Assembly: GCA_024372625.1 (NCBI GenBank)
Contig: CP099605.1
Coordinates: 868,001-932,000 of the forward strand
Source: Comamonadaceae bacterium OTU4NAUVB1
GTDB taxonomy: Bacteria; Pseudomonadota; Gammaproteobacteria; Burkholderiales; Burkholderiaceae_C
Length of the DNA: 64,000 bases
Direction of reading: 5' to 3'
The notes beneath the pieces are model-generated. The model was not told where the DNA came from. It was given only the letters and a program-made list of their open reading frames with translations, and did no database searches. Made by a program: the position numbers and the translations under genes. This document shows positions 1 through 9,079 of the stretch, piece after piece; positions within the stretch are counted from its first letter, which is position 1, and each line of letters begins with the position of its first letter.

Positions 1-84
1 CTCTGTAAGGGGAAGCTACGAATGCTTTTGATGTTAACGGGCGATTAATACATTCGTCTGTCAGTTAACGTGCAAAAAGTCCGT

Positions 85-2985
85 TTAGTCCAGGCGCGAC
101 AGCTGATCCCGCAGCCGAACGACCGCGGCACCGAAGTCGGACAGGCGCTTACGCTCCTGTTCGATGACGGCGGGCGGCGCCTTGGCGACGAAGGCCTCGT
201 TGCCGAGCTTGCCATTCACCCGGGCGATCTCGCCCTCGACACGCGCGAGTTCCTTGCCGATGCGCAGCCGCTCCGCCGCCTTGTCGACCTCCATGTGCAG
301 GCACAGGCGCACCGCGCCGACCAGCGCGACCGGCGCTGCGCCGGCCTCGGCCGCCCAGGCCGCGGCATCGTCGAACACGCGCACCTCCTTGAGCTTGGCG
401 AGCGCCTGCAGCACCGGTGCGGCGGCGCGCAGGAAGACCGCGTCGTCGGCGTCGTCCGCCACGGCCAGCAGCGGCAGCCGCGTGGCCGGCGAGACGTTCA
501 TCTCGCCACGCAGGGTGCGGCAGGCGTCGACCAGCGACTTCAGGCGCGCGACGTGGGCCTCGGCCGCCTCGTCGATGCGCTCGGGCTGGCTCTGGGGGTA
601 GGCGGCGATCATGATCGACGCGCCCGCGCGGCCGGCCACCGGGGCCACCTTCTGCCACAGTTCCTCGGTGATGAACGGGATCACCGGATGGGCCAGGCGC
701 AGGAGCGTCTCCAGCGTGCGGATCAACGTGCGCCGGGTGGCACGCTGCTGCGCCGCGTCGCCGGTCTGGATCTGCACCTTGGCGATCTCCAGGTACCAGT
801 CGCAGAACTCGTCCCAGGCGAACTGATAGACCGCCGTGGCGACGTTGTCCAGCCGGTAGTCCTCGAAACCCCGGGCCACGTCGGCCTCGACGCGCTGCAG
901 GCGCGAGACGATCCAGCGGTCGGCCTGGCTGAATGCCAGGTGGCCGTGCGCCGGACCGCCGGGGGCGCAATCGGCCTTCGTGTGCTCGCGCAGGCCGCAG
1001 TCCTGGCCCTCGCAGTTCATCAGCACGAAGCGCGTCGCGTTCCAGAGCTTGTTGCAGAAATTGCGGTAGCCCTCGCAGCGCTTGCTGTCGAAATTGATGC
1101 TGCGCCCGAGCGAGGCGAGGGACGCGAAGGTGAAGCGCAGCGCGTCGGCGCCGAAGGCCGGGATGCCGTCCGGGAATTCCTTCTGCGTGTTCTTGCGCAC
1201 CTGCGGCGCCGTCTCCGGCCTGCGCAGGCCCTGCGTGCGCTTGTCGAGCAGTTCGGGCAGCGCGATGCCGTCGATCAGGTCGACCGGGTCGAGCACGTTG
1301 CCTTCGGACTTGCTCATCTTCTTGCCCTGCGCGTCGCGCACCAGGCCGTGGATGTAGACGTCCCTGAAGGGCACCTCGCCGGTGAAGTGCTTGGTCAGCA
1401 TGATCATCCGGGCGACCCAGAAGAAGATGATGTCGTAGCCCGTGACCAGCACGGAGGAGGGCAGGTAGCGCGCCAGGTCGTCCGTCTTCTCCGGCCAGCC
1501 GAGCGAGGAGAAGGGCACCAGCGCCGACGAGTACCAGGTGTCGAGCACGTCCTCGTCGCGGCGCAGGACCTTGCCCGGCGCCTGCGCCTGCGCCGCGGCC
1601 TCGTCGCGCGCCACGTACACCTTGCCGTCCTCGTCGTACCACGCCGGGATCTGGTGGCCCCACCAGAGCTGGCGCGAGATGGTCCAGTCCTGGATGTTCT
1701 CCATCCAGTGGTCGTAGGTGTTGACCCAGCTCTCGGGCACGAAGCGCACCTCGCCGGACTTGACCACGTCGATCGCCTTCTGCGCGATCGACTGGCCGTC
1801 GGCGCCGGGCTTCCTCATGGCCACGTACCACTGGTCGGTGAGCATGGGCTCGACGACGGCGCCGGAGCGCGCGCAGCGCGGCACCATCAGCTTGTGCTTG
1901 CGGGTCTCCACCAGCAGGCCCAGCGCCTCGAGGTCGGCCACGATGGCCTTGCGCGCGACGAAGCGGTCCAGGCCGCGGTATGGCTCGGGGGCCTCGGCGT
2001 TGATCGTGGCATCGAGCGCGAGCACGCCGATCATCGGCAGGCCGTGGCGCTGGCCGACCGCGTAGTCGTTGTAGTCGTGCGCCGGCGTGACCTTGACCAC
2101 GCCGGTGCCGAAGGCCCGGTCGACGTAGTCGTCGGCGATGACGGGGATGAGGCGGTCGACCAGCGGCAGGCGCACCCGGCGCCCGATCAGGTGCGAATAG
2201 CGCTCGTCCTCGGGGTGGACCATCACGGCGGTGTCGCCCAGCAGGGTCTCGGGCCGGGTGGTGGCCACGGTCAGCGTGCCGCTGCCGTCCTCCAGCGGGT
2301 AGGCGATGTGCCAGAGGAAGCCGTCCTCCTCCTGGCTCTCCACCTCCAGGTCGCTCACGGAGGTCTTGAGCACCGGGTCCCAGTTGCCCAGGCGCTTGCC
2401 GCGGTAGATGAGGCCTTCCTCATAGAGCTTCACGAACGTGTCGGTCACGACCTTCGACAGGTCCTCGTCCATCGTGAAGTACTCGCGCGTCCAGTCGACC
2501 GTGTCGCCCATGCGGCGCATCTGGCCGGTGATGGTGTTGCCGGACTTCTCCTTCCACTCCCACACCTTGGCGACGAAGTTGCGGCGCGCCTCGGCCGGCG
2601 TGGGTCCCATGTCGTGGCGGCTGATCTTCTGTTCCTGCAGCTGGCGCTCCACCACGATCTGGGTGGCGATGCCGGCATGGTCGGTGCCCGGCACCCACAG
2701 GGTGTTGTCGCCCTGCATGCGGTGGTAGCGCGCCAGGCTGTCCATGATGGTCTGGTTGAACGCATGTCCCATGTGCAGCGTGCCCGTGACATTGGGCGGG
2801 GGCAGCTGGATGGCGAAGGCGCCGGCGTCGTCCCGGGGCGCGCCGGTGCCGCGGAAGCCGGCGGCGGCATAGCCACGGCGTTCCCATTCCGGGCCCCAGT
2901 GCGCCTCGATGGCGACGGGCTCGAAGGATTTGGGCAGGCTGTCGAGGCCGGGCTGGGCGGGGGAGTCGTGGAGGGTGTCGCTCAT
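85..2985 (-). CDS. valS: Valine--tRNA ligase (ValS)
   Basis: Class I aminoacyl-tRNA synthetase that charges tRNA-Val in the cytoplasm and edits mischarged threonine. At 966 residues it has the usual bacterial length. The HIGH-type signature is HMGH at about residues 71-74, inside [13 protein letters not shown], and the KMSKS loop ([10 protein letters not shown]) lies near residue 556. Between them is the large CP1 editing insertion, and the C-terminus is an Arg/Glu-rich coiled coil typical of ValS. The reading frame stays open 138 bases further upstream, but that stretch is low-complexity Arg/Pro/Gly. I therefore start at the ATG giving [11 protein letters not shown], just before the conserved LPKSFEP region. 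It is divergent from yaaA and ends with TAA. The 84 bases beyond it hold nothing I can name. Identification is secure; only the exact start is uncertain. Confidence 0.97.
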   Translation of the reverse strand: MSDTLHDSPAQPGLDSLPKSFEPVAIEAHWGPEWERRGYAAAGFRGTGAPRDDAGAFAIQLPPPNVTGTLHMGHAFNQTIMDSLARYHRMQGDNTLWVPGTDHAGIATQIVVERQLQEQKISRHDMGPTPAEARRNFVAKVWEWKEKSGNTITGQMRRMGDTVDWTREYFTMDEDLSKVVTDTFVKLYEEGLIYRGKRLGNWDPVLKTSVSDLEVESQEEDGFLWHIAYPLEDGSGTLTVATTRPETLLGDTAVMVHPEDERYSHLIGRRVRLPLVDRLIPVIADDYVDRAFGTGVVKVTPAHDYNDYAVGQRHGLPMIGVLALDATINAEAPEPYRGLDRFVARKAIVADLEALGLLVETRKHKLMVPRCARSGAVVEPMLTDQWYVAMRKPGADGQSIAQKAIDVVKSGEVRFVPESWVNTYDHWMENIQDWTISRQLWWGHQIPAWYDEDGKVYVARDEAAAQAQAPGKVLRRDEDVLDTWYSSALVPFSSLGWPEKTDDLARYLPSSVLVTGYDIIFFWVARMIMLTKHFTGEVPFRDVYIHGLVRDAQGKKMSKSEGNVLDPVDLIDGIALPELLDKRTQGLRRPETAPQVRKNTQKEFPDGIPAFGADALRFTFASLASLGRSINFDSKRCEGYRNFCNKLWNATRFVLMNCEGQDCGLREHTKADCAPGGPAHGHLAFSQADRWIVSRLQRVEADVARGFEDYRLDNVATAVYQFAWDEFCDWYLEIAKVQIQTGDAAQQRATRRTLIRTLETLLRLAHPVIPFITEELWQKVAPVAGRAGASIMIAAYPQSQPERIDEAAEAHVARLKSLVDACRTLRGEMNVSPATRLPLLAVADDADDAVFLRAAAPVLQALAKLKEVRVFDDAAAWAAEAGAAPVALVGAVRLCLHMEVDKAAERLRIGKELARVEGEIARVNGKLGNEAFVAKAPPAVIEQERKRLSDFGAAVVRLRDQLSRLD

Positions 2986-3134
2986 GGCGTGGCGGAGGGC
3001 GGCGATGCCTGCTGGGGCACCGCCGCCGACGGGTGGGAGGTGGCGGGAAGGAGGTGATTTTAGCCGGGGCCTCCCAGGTGCCATCGCCCGGCCGCGGCCG
3101 GCCGCGCCATGGGCCGGACCCATAATTCCGCCTC

Positions 3135-3941
3135 ATGCTGTTCCTGCTATCGCCAGCCAAGTCGCTCGACTACGAAACCCCGCTCCCGCCCCGCGCTCCC
3201 GCCGCCACCGCGCCCGTCTTCGAGGGGCCGCGTGGTCCCGCCGCCGAAATCGTCGCGCTGCTGCGGGCGCAGTCGCCCCAGCAGATCGCCACGCTGATGA
3301 GCCTGTCGGACAAGCTCGCCGCGCTCAACTTCGCGCGCTACGCGGCGTGGTCGCCCCGCGGCACCGACGCCAACGCGCGGCCGGCCGCGCTGGCCTTCGA
3401 CGGTGACGTCTACGGCGGCCTCGACGCCCGCAGCCTCGACGCGGCCCGCCTCGCCTGGGCGCAGGCGCACGTGGTCATCCTGAGCGGCCTGTACGGCGTG
3501 CTGCGGCCGCTCGACCGCCTGCAGCCCTACCGGCTGGAGATGGGCACCAAGCTCGCCAATCCGCGTGGCAAGGACCTCTACGCGTTCTGGGGTCCGCGCA
3601 TCGCCGAGCACCTCAACGCGCGCCTCGCGGCCGACGCCACCCCGGTGGTTGTGAACCTGGCCTCGCAGGAGTACTTCAGGGCGGTCGACCGGCGCGTGCT
3701 GAAGGCGCGGGTCGTGGAGTGCGTGTTCGAGGAGTGGAAGGCCGATGCCCGGGGTGGCGGCCAGCACCGGGTGGTGAGCTTCCATGCCAAGCGCGCGCGC
3801 GGCCTGATGGCGCGCTGGGCCGTGCTGCACGAGGCCGCCACGCCCCGGCGGCTGGAAGGCTTCGACCTCGAGGGCTATGCGTTCGAAGGCGCGGTCTCGA
3901 CGCCCGAGCGGCTGGTGTTCCGTCGCCGGAGCGCCGCATGA
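3135..3941 (+). CDS. yaaA: Peroxide stress protein YaaA (DUF328/UPF0246)
   Basis: 268-residue YaaA protein. In Escherichia coli this OxyR-regulated protein lowers free intracellular iron during peroxide stress and so limits Fenton damage. The family signature MLFLLSPAKSLDYETP is at the N-terminus. Other family blocks follow, including LYGVLRPLDRLQPYRLEMGTK in the middle and VVSFHAKRARGLMARW near the C-terminus. The length matches the family (about 255-260). It is the first gene of a four-gene run: its stop codon overlaps the start of the dioxygenase gene in an ATGA. The start lies about 150 bases from the divergent valS start. A peroxide-defence protein ahead of an iron-dependent dioxygenase is suggestive, but any functional link is inference. 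Confidence 0.95.
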   Translation: MLFLLSPAKSLDYETPLPPRAPAATAPVFEGPRGPAAEIVALLRAQSPQQIATLMSLSDKLAALNFARYAAWSPRGTDANARPAALAFDGDVYGGLDARSLDAARLAWAQAHVVILSGLYGVLRPLDRLQPYRLEMGTKLANPRGKDLYAFWGPRIAEHLNARLAADATPVVVNLASQEYFRAVDRRVLKARVVECVFEEWKADARGGGQHRVVSFHAKRARGLMARWAVLHEAATPRRLEGFDLEGYAFEGAVSTPERLVFRRRSAA

Positions 3942-4789
3942 CGGCCACCCCCACCCCCGAGCTGATCGATTGGGCGCGGGCGCAGCTCGCCGCCGGCCAC
4001 GACGCGCCGGCGCTGCGCCGCTCGATGTGCGAGGCCGGCTGGGAAGACGCTGCGGCCGATGCCATGCTGGCCATGCTCGCGCCGCCGGGCCGGTCCGCCG
4101 GCGCGGACTCCGACGCCGCGCGGCCGCCGCAGGGCGCCATGCCCGGTCCCGACCTCGCCACCGCGCCGCTCTACCTCGATGCCGGAGACCGCCGCGTCCA
4201 CGTCCTGCAGACCGTGCGCGATCCACGCGTCATCGTCTTCGGCGACCTGCTGTCCGACGAGGAATGCGCCGCCCTGGTGGCCACCGCCGGCCAGCGCCTG
4301 GCGCGTTCGCTCACCGTGGAGACCCGCACCGGCGGCGAGGCACTCAATGTCGACCGCACCAGCGACGGCATGTTCTTCGAGCGTGGCGAGAACGAGGTCG
4401 TCGCGCGCATCGAGCGGCGCATCGCCGCGCTGCTGCGCTGGCCGGTCGAGTACGGCGAGGGCCTGCAGGTGCTGCGCTACGCGCCCGGGGCCCAGTACCG
4501 GCCGCACTACGACTACTTCGATCCCGGCGAGCCGGGCACGCCCACCATCCTGCGTCGCGGCGGACAGCGCGTCGCCACGCTCGTCATCTACCTGCAGGAG
4601 CCCGAGCAGGGCGGGGCGACCACCTTCCCCGACATCGGCCTGGAGATCGCGCCCAAGCGCGGCACGGCGGTGTTCTTCAGCTACGACCGGCCTGATCCGG
4701 CCACCCGCACGCTGCACGGTGGCGCACCGGTGCTCGCGGGCGAGAAGTGGGTCGCGACCAAGTGGCTGCGCGAGCGGGAGTTCACATGA
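3938..4789 (+). CDS. Prolyl 4-hydroxylase-like 2-oxoglutarate/Fe(II) dioxygenase
   Basis: 283 residues. The C-terminal two thirds is a P4H-alpha-type double-stranded beta helix. The Fe(II)-binding HxD...H triad is visible as H190 and D192 (in [10 protein letters not shown]) and H260 (in TLHGGAPV). The 2-oxoglutarate-binding basic residue would be K270 (in [10 protein letters not shown]). The first 70 residues are a separate small Ala-rich helical region, followed by a linker. Family members hydroxylate prolyl residues of proteins or peptides; the substrate here is unknown. The start is fixed by the ATGA overlap with yaaA, and its own TGA overlaps the next gene the same way, so translation is probably coupled. 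Upstream in-frame codons lie inside yaaA and were not used. Confidence 0.92.
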   Translation: MTATPTPELIDWARAQLAAGHDAPALRRSMCEAGWEDAAADAMLAMLAPPGRSAGADSDAARPPQGAMPGPDLATAPLYLDAGDRRVHVLQTVRDPRVIVFGDLLSDEECAALVATAGQRLARSLTVETRTGGEALNVDRTSDGMFFERGENEVVARIERRIAALLRWPVEYGEGLQVLRYAPGAQYRPHYDYFDPGEPGTPTILRRGGQRVATLVIYLQEPEQGGATTFPDIGLEIAPKRGTAVFFSYDRPDPATRTLHGGAPVLAGEKWVATKWLREREFT

Positions 4790-5688
4790 AGGTGCGTGCC
4801 AACGGCATCGACATCGAGGTCGAGGACACGGGTGGCGAAGGCCGCCCCGTCATGCTGCTGATCATGGGCCTGGGCATGCAGCTGGTCGCCTGGCCGGACG
4901 CCCTGGTGGACTGGCTGGTCCGCGCGGGCTATCGCGTGGTGCGCCACGACAACCGCGACGCCGGCCTGAGCCAGGGCTTCGACGAACTCGGCACCGGCAA
5001 CCTGGTCTGGCAGGGCGTGCGCTACCGGCTCGGCCTGCAGGTCCGCTCGGCCTACACGCTCCAGGACATGGCCCTGGATTCGCTGGGCGTGCTCGACGCC
5101 CTGGGGATCCGTCGCGCCCATGTGATGGGCGCCTCGATGGGCGGGATGATCGCCCAGCGCGTGGCCGCGACGGCGCCCGAACGCGTCGCGAGCCTGCTGA
5201 GCGTGATGAGTTCCAGCGGCGCGCGCGGTCTGCCGGGACCGCGTCCCGACGTGCTGCGCCTGCTGATGCGGCGGCCTCCGGGCACCGACGAGGCCTCGCT
5301 GGTCGCGCACAGCGTGCGGCTGGTGAAGCTCATCGCCGGCCCGGTGTTCCCGCCCGACGAGGCCGCCCTCCGCGAGCGCCTCGTGCAGGCGCTGCGGCGG
5401 GCCTACCGGCCGCGCGGCCTGATGCGCCAGATCGCCGCCGTGGCCGCCGACGGCGACCGCGCGGCCCTGCTCGCGCGCATCCAGAGCCCGACCCTGGTCC
5501 TGCACGGCAACGCCGATCCGCTGGTGCCCATCGCCTGCGGACTGGACACCGCCCGGCGCATCCCGGGCGCACGCTTCGCGCTGGTGCCGGGCATGGGTCA
5601 CGACCTCACGCCCGGACTGGTCGAGATGCTGCTCGTCCACATCGCGCCCTTCCTGCGCGACATCAAATCCCAAGGAATCCACGCATGA
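4786..5688 (+). CDS. Alpha/beta-fold hydrolase
   Basis: 300-residue alpha/beta hydrolase. The nucleophile elbow is GASMGG with Ser117. The oxyanion-hole region is [10 protein letters not shown] near residues 24-33. The acid is probably the Asp in HGNADPLVP, and the catalytic His lies in PGMGHDLTP near the C-terminus. The segment [13 protein letters not shown] is typical of the esterase and epoxide-hydrolase-like branch. No signal peptide is visible, so it is probably cytoplasmic. The substrate cannot be read from sequence. Start and stop are each embedded in ATGA overlaps with the dioxygenase gene and queF, which strongly implies one transcript. Family call secure, specific function unknown. 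Confidence 0.9.
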   Translation: MKVRANGIDIEVEDTGGEGRPVMLLIMGLGMQLVAWPDALVDWLVRAGYRVVRHDNRDAGLSQGFDELGTGNLVWQGVRYRLGLQVRSAYTLQDMALDSLGVLDALGIRRAHVMGASMGGMIAQRVAATAPERVASLLSVMSSSGARGLPGPRPDVLRLLMRRPPGTDEASLVAHSVRLVKLIAGPVFPPDEAALRERLVQALRRAYRPRGLMRQIAAVAADGDRAALLARIQSPTLVLHGNADPLVPIACGLDTARRIPGARFALVPGMGHDLTPGLVEMLLVHIAPFLRDIKSQGIHA

Positions 5689-6554
5689 CCACGACCCCGA
5701 CCCTCGACAACACCCCCGAGGGGTCGCAGCTCGGCCGCGCCTCGGCCTACGCCGACCGTTACGACCCGACGCTGCTGTTCCCGATCGCGCGCGCCACCCA
5801 GCGCGAGGCCATGGGCCTGCGCGGCGACGCCTTGCCGTTCTTCGGCGCCGACCTCTGGACCGCCTTCGAACTGAGCTGGCTCAACGCGCGCGGCCGCCCG
5901 CAGGTGGCCATCGCCCACGTCACCGTGCCCTGCGAGACGCCCCACATCATCGAGAGCAAGTCCTTCAAGCTCTACCTCAACAGCTTCAACAACAGCGTCT
6001 TCGCCGATGCCGAGGCGGTGCGCGAACGCCTGCGCGCCGACCTGACCGAGGCGGCCTGGCGCGGCAGCGGCCGCAGCGGCGGCATCGGCGTGCGGCTGGT
6101 CGCGCCCGATGCGTTCGCGCGCGAGAAGGTGCAGGAGCTCGAAGGCCTTGACCTGGACCGGCTCGACATCGAGTGCTCGCACTACCAGCCGGCGCCCGAG
6201 CTGCTGTCGAGCGACGCCACGCAGACCGCGGTCGAGGAGACGCTCGCAAGCCGCCTGCTCAAGAGCAACTGCCTGGTCACCGGCCAGCCCGACTGGGGCA
6301 GCGTGCAGGTGCACTACAGCGGCGCGCCCATCGACCAGGCCGGCCTGCTGGCCTACATCGTGAGCTTCCGCAACCACAACGAGTTCCACGAACCCTGCGT
6401 GGAGCGCATGTTCAGGGACATCATGGAACGCTGCCGGCCGCACAAGCTGGCGGTCTACGCCCGCTACACGCGGCGTGGCGGACTCGACATCAATCCGTTC
6501 CGCACCAGCTTCCCGCAGGCCCTTCCCGCCAACGCGCGGACGGCCCGCCAGTAG
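5685..6554 (+). CDS. queF: NADPH-dependent 7-cyano-7-deazaguanine reductase (QueF, bimodular type)
   Basis: Reduces preQ0 to preQ1 with NADPH in the queuosine tRNA-modification pathway. At 289 residues it is the long, two-module E. coli-type enzyme. The QueF motif is ESKSFKL at residues 90-96, followed by NSFNN. The cysteine that forms the thioimide adduct is C196 in [11 protein letters not shown]. The C-terminal fold continues with [13 protein letters not shown], containing conserved Glu and His. The ATG overlaps the hydrolase stop (ATGA), making this the last gene of the yaaA run; 87 bases separate it from the receiver gene. No other queuosine genes are in the window. Confidence 0.96.
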   Translation: MTTTPTLDNTPEGSQLGRASAYADRYDPTLLFPIARATQREAMGLRGDALPFFGADLWTAFELSWLNARGRPQVAIAHVTVPCETPHIIESKSFKLYLNSFNNSVFADAEAVRERLRADLTEAAWRGSGRSGGIGVRLVAPDAFAREKVQELEGLDLDRLDIECSHYQPAPELLSSDATQTAVEETLASRLLKSNCLVTGQPDWGSVQVHYSGAPIDQAGLLAYIVSFRNHNEFHEPCVERMFRDIMERCRPHKLAVYARYTRRGGLDINPFRTSFPQALPANARTARQ

Positions 6555-6641
6555 GTCCGTTCCTACGCTTGCGTTTTCGCAACGGATCGATACTCGACCA
6601 CTGTCTTTTCCAGCCACATCCTGGCATTTGGGGTACTCACT

Positions 6642-7013
6642 TTGAACGTGTTGATCGTTGACGACAACCAAGCCGCGGCCGACTTGCTGCAGGAACTTCT
6701 CTCGCTGCAGGACCACACGGCGCGCTGCACCTATTCGGCCCAGGAGGCACTGGCCGCCGGTGCCGAAGAGACCTTCGACATCGCGCTGATCGACATCACC
6801 CTGCCCGACCTGCCGGGCACCGAGGTCGCGCGCCGCCTGCGTGCCTCCAGCCGGCCACCGGCCCTGCTGGTGGCCGTCACCGGTCTGTCCTCGCACGACA
6901 CGCTGGGCCGCGAACCGAAGCTGTTCGACCATCACCTGCAGAAGCCGATCGATTTCGACGCCCTCGACCGCATCCTCGAGCAGGCGGCCGGCAAGTCCGC
7001 CTCGTCTTCATGA
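6642..7013 (+). CDS. Stand-alone response-regulator receiver protein (CheY-like), TTG start
   Basis: 123 residues forming a single receiver domain with no output domain. Acidic pocket residues D7 and D8 (LIVDDNQ), phospho-acceptor D51 (ALIDITLPD), switch Thr80 (VAVTGLSS) and invariant K101 (LQKPIDF) are all present, so it should be phosphorylatable. Translation appears to start at TTG, because no ATG or GTG lies before the conserved VLIVDD strand. The stop overlaps the next start in an ATGA, pairing it with the histidine-kinase-like protein that follows. It may act as a phospho-relay intermediate or a CheY-like effector; the target is unknown. Confidence 0.88.
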   Translation: MNVLIVDDNQAAADLLQELLSLQDHTARCTYSAQEALAAGAEETFDIALIDITLPDLPGTEVARRLRASSRPPALLVAVTGLSSHDTLGREPKLFDHHLQKPIDFDALDRILEQAAGKSASSS

Positions 7014-7729
7014 AGGCCTCTCCCGGCGCACGCAGCTGGATCGCCGCCGGCGTGCGCCACGAGCTCCTCACGCGCGCCCTCCCGGCCCTGCGCCACGACA
7101 TGGCCGCGCCGGTGTCGGTGATGCGCATGGGCCTGCTGATGCTGCGCCGGCAACTGGGCGCGGCGACCATCGACCCGGCCGTGTGCGAGGAACGTGTGGC
7201 GCTGATCGATCACCAGATCGCCGAACTCGTCGCCGCGGTGCGTTCGCTGCGCGACTGGGAACTGGCCGTCGAGGACGACGGGATCTCGCGCGCGGCGCTG
7301 GTGGCCCAGTGCCTCAACCTGATGCGCGCGGCCTTCGACTTCCAGGGCGTGCGGCTCACGTGCGACGAGGCGTTCGAGCGCGCGCCGGAGACCGGAGCGA
7401 CCGAGCCGGCGACAGCCGCCGACGCCGTGGCGCCGACGATCTGGCCTTCCGGGGCCTCGCTGCGCTACCTCCTCCTGGGCGCGCTGGGCTACCTGCACGA
7501 CAACGCGCCGCAGGTCGTGGGCATCGACATCAGCGCCGACGGCGACGATGGCCTCTGGGTGCGTGCGACGTCGGGCGCCACCGACACCACGCCCTCGGAC
7601 ACCGGCGCCCACCGCGCGCCTCGCGCGCTGGCCATCGACGCCATCGCGCTGCAGTCGCTGGCCGACGACCTGGGCTACGCGCTGACCATCGAGCGCGACG
7701 CGGTGCGCCTGCCGCTCGCGGCCGGCTGA
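7010..7729 (+). CDS. Degenerate histidine-kinase-like protein / possible histidine phosphotransferase
   Basis: 239 residues with no membrane segment. Near the N-terminus is a dimerisation/phospho-acceptor-like helix, LPALRHDMAAPVSVMRM, with H29 followed by Asp and Pro34, as in HisKA H-boxes. The C-terminal half resembles an HATPase fold (GYLHDNAPQ, then a final LADDLGYALTIERDAVRLPL), but I cannot find a proper N-box Asn or the glycine-rich G1/G2 boxes. That is the architecture of ChpT-type phosphotransferases rather than an active kinase. It is coupled to the receiver gene by ATGA, so the receiver is its likely partner. The 3' end overlaps the convergent topoisomerase gene by 55 bases. The family assignment is inferred from these motifs. 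Confidence 0.6.
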   Translation: MKASPGARSWIAAGVRHELLTRALPALRHDMAAPVSVMRMGLLMLRRQLGAATIDPAVCEERVALIDHQIAELVAAVRSLRDWELAVEDDGISRAALVAQCLNLMRAAFDFQGVRLTCDEAFERAPETGATEPATAADAVAPTIWPSGASLRYLLLGALGYLHDNAPQVVGIDISADGDDGLWVRATSGATDTTPSDTGAHRAPRALAIDAIALQSLADDLGYALTIERDAVRLPLAAG

Positions 7730-8928
7730 CGCCCGACGGCCCTCGGTTTCTTCGACACCTGGCGTGCCAGGTCCTTCCGGTGGTGCTGCAGGAAGGCCAG
7801 CAGCCGCGCCTCGGCGGCGTGCAGGCGGCGCACGGCGCGCGCCTTGCCCGCCACAGTCTGCCAGATGTCGGTCATGGTGCCGGGATCGGCGGCCAGCTGG
7901 GCCCCGAGCGACAGCACTGCCGGATGCACGTAGGCCTTGCGGCACACCGCCGGCGTGTTGCCGAGTTGCCGGGCCACGGCGGCGACGATGGCCTTGGCGT
8001 CGAAACGCGCTGACGGCAACGAGCGCTTCGACACCGCCCCTTCGTCTCCCTCTCCGATCGCGCAGACGGTGTCGCCGTCCCCGCACGACGCGCAGGCCAG
8101 CCGCGTGAGTTCGAGCGCCTGCACCGTGCCGTGCCACGTGCGGAAGTCCTTGGCGGTCAGGTGGTCGCCCGAGGCTTCGCGCAGGTAGGCGTTGACGTCG
8201 CTCGACGATAGACCGTGCGGGCGGCCTTCCGCGTCCTGGTACTGGAACAGCTCCTGGCCGGGCAACTGCTGGCAGCGCCGCACGATGCGCGCCACGCGCG
8301 GGTCGTCGACCTCGGCGGTGTGCATCACGCCGCTCTTGCCCTTGAAGTGCAGCTTGAGCGTCGTGCCCTTCACGTCCGCATGGCGGTTGCGCAGCGTGGT
8401 GAGCCCGTAGGAGCCGTTGGTGGCCGCGTATTCCTCGTTGCCCACGCGCAGGAAGGTGGTATCGAGCAGCCGCACCAGGGTCGCCAGCACGCGTTGCCGG
8501 TCGAGCGATGCGTCGCCGGCGCCGGCCAGGTCGCGGGCGACGCGCGCGCGGATGCGCGGCAGGGCGCGGCCGAAGGCCTCCAGGCGCTCGAACTTGCGCT
8601 CGTCCTTCAGCAGCCGCCACTGCGTGTGGTAGCGGTACTGCTTGCGCCCGCGCGCGTCGATACCGATCGCCTGCAGGTGGCCGTGGGCGATCGGGCAGAT
8701 CCAGACGTCGGTGTAGGCGGGCGGGATCGCGAGCCGGTCGATGCGCGCGATCTCGTCGGCATCGCGCAGCCAGCGCCCGGCGGCGTCCTTGTAGCGGAAA
8801 CGATCGCCCTGCCGGACGCGGCGCAGGCCGGGCATGTCGGGGTCGACGTAGACGAGGCCACCGGCGAGCTTCCCCGCTGGGGCATCGGTGGCGGCGGCGA
8901 CGGCGGCGGTGGGGCGGGCGGTGGGCAT
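7675..8928 (-). CDS. DNA topoisomerase IB (poxvirus/bacterial type)
   Basis: 417-residue type IB topoisomerase, which relaxes supercoils through a 3'-phosphotyrosine intermediate. An N-terminal domain (YVDPDMPGLRRVRQG, IPPAYTDVWICP) is followed by a tyrosine-recombinase-like catalytic domain. The catalytic pentad can be placed as Arg near residue 180 (TTLRNRHADV), Lys in FKGKSGVMH, Arg263 and His266 in DFRTWHGT, and nucleophile Tyr333 in RKAYVHPAV. I chose the ATG at MPTARPTAA because the frame upstream of it encodes only Arg/Ala-rich filler. Bacterial homologues are an accessory group common in high-GC proteobacteria. Its 3' end overlaps the preceding plus-strand gene tail to tail by 55 bases. 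Confidence 0.95.
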   Translation of the reverse strand: MPTARPTAAVAAATDAPAGKLAGGLVYVDPDMPGLRRVRQGDRFRYKDAAGRWLRDADEIARIDRLAIPPAYTDVWICPIAHGHLQAIGIDARGRKQYRYHTQWRLLKDERKFERLEAFGRALPRIRARVARDLAGAGDASLDRQRVLATLVRLLDTTFLRVGNEEYAATNGSYGLTTLRNRHADVKGTTLKLHFKGKSGVMHTAEVDDPRVARIVRRCQQLPGQELFQYQDAEGRPHGLSSSDVNAYLREASGDHLTAKDFRTWHGTVQALELTRLACASCGDGDTVCAIGEGDEGAVSKRSLPSARFDAKAIVAAVARQLGNTPAVCRKAYVHPAVLSLGAQLAADPGTMTDIWQTVAGKARAVRRLHAAEARLLAFLQHHRKDLARQVSKKPRAVGRQPAASGRRTASRSMVSA

Positions 8929-9079
8929 GGCGTCTCGATGTCTCTGGAAGGATGCGTCCGAAGATGCGCGCGCCGCCCGTCGGGCACCTGTAGGACGCCG
9001 CAAATGTGCCGGGTGCGCGGCGTGCTCGTGGACACGCGCGCTGCGAGGCCGCCCGCGCCCAGCCGCTACGGCGCGCCGT

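Noticed and set aside
1..84. A gene or terminator left of valS
   Set aside because: The segment is AT-rich with a repeated GTTAACG but has no hairpin with a T run and no open frame that I can support.
70..3057. A 995-codon open frame opposite valS
   Set aside because: It mirrors a textbook ValS gene and reads as Arg/Ala/Gly/His-rich filler without domains. High GC keeps antisense frames open.
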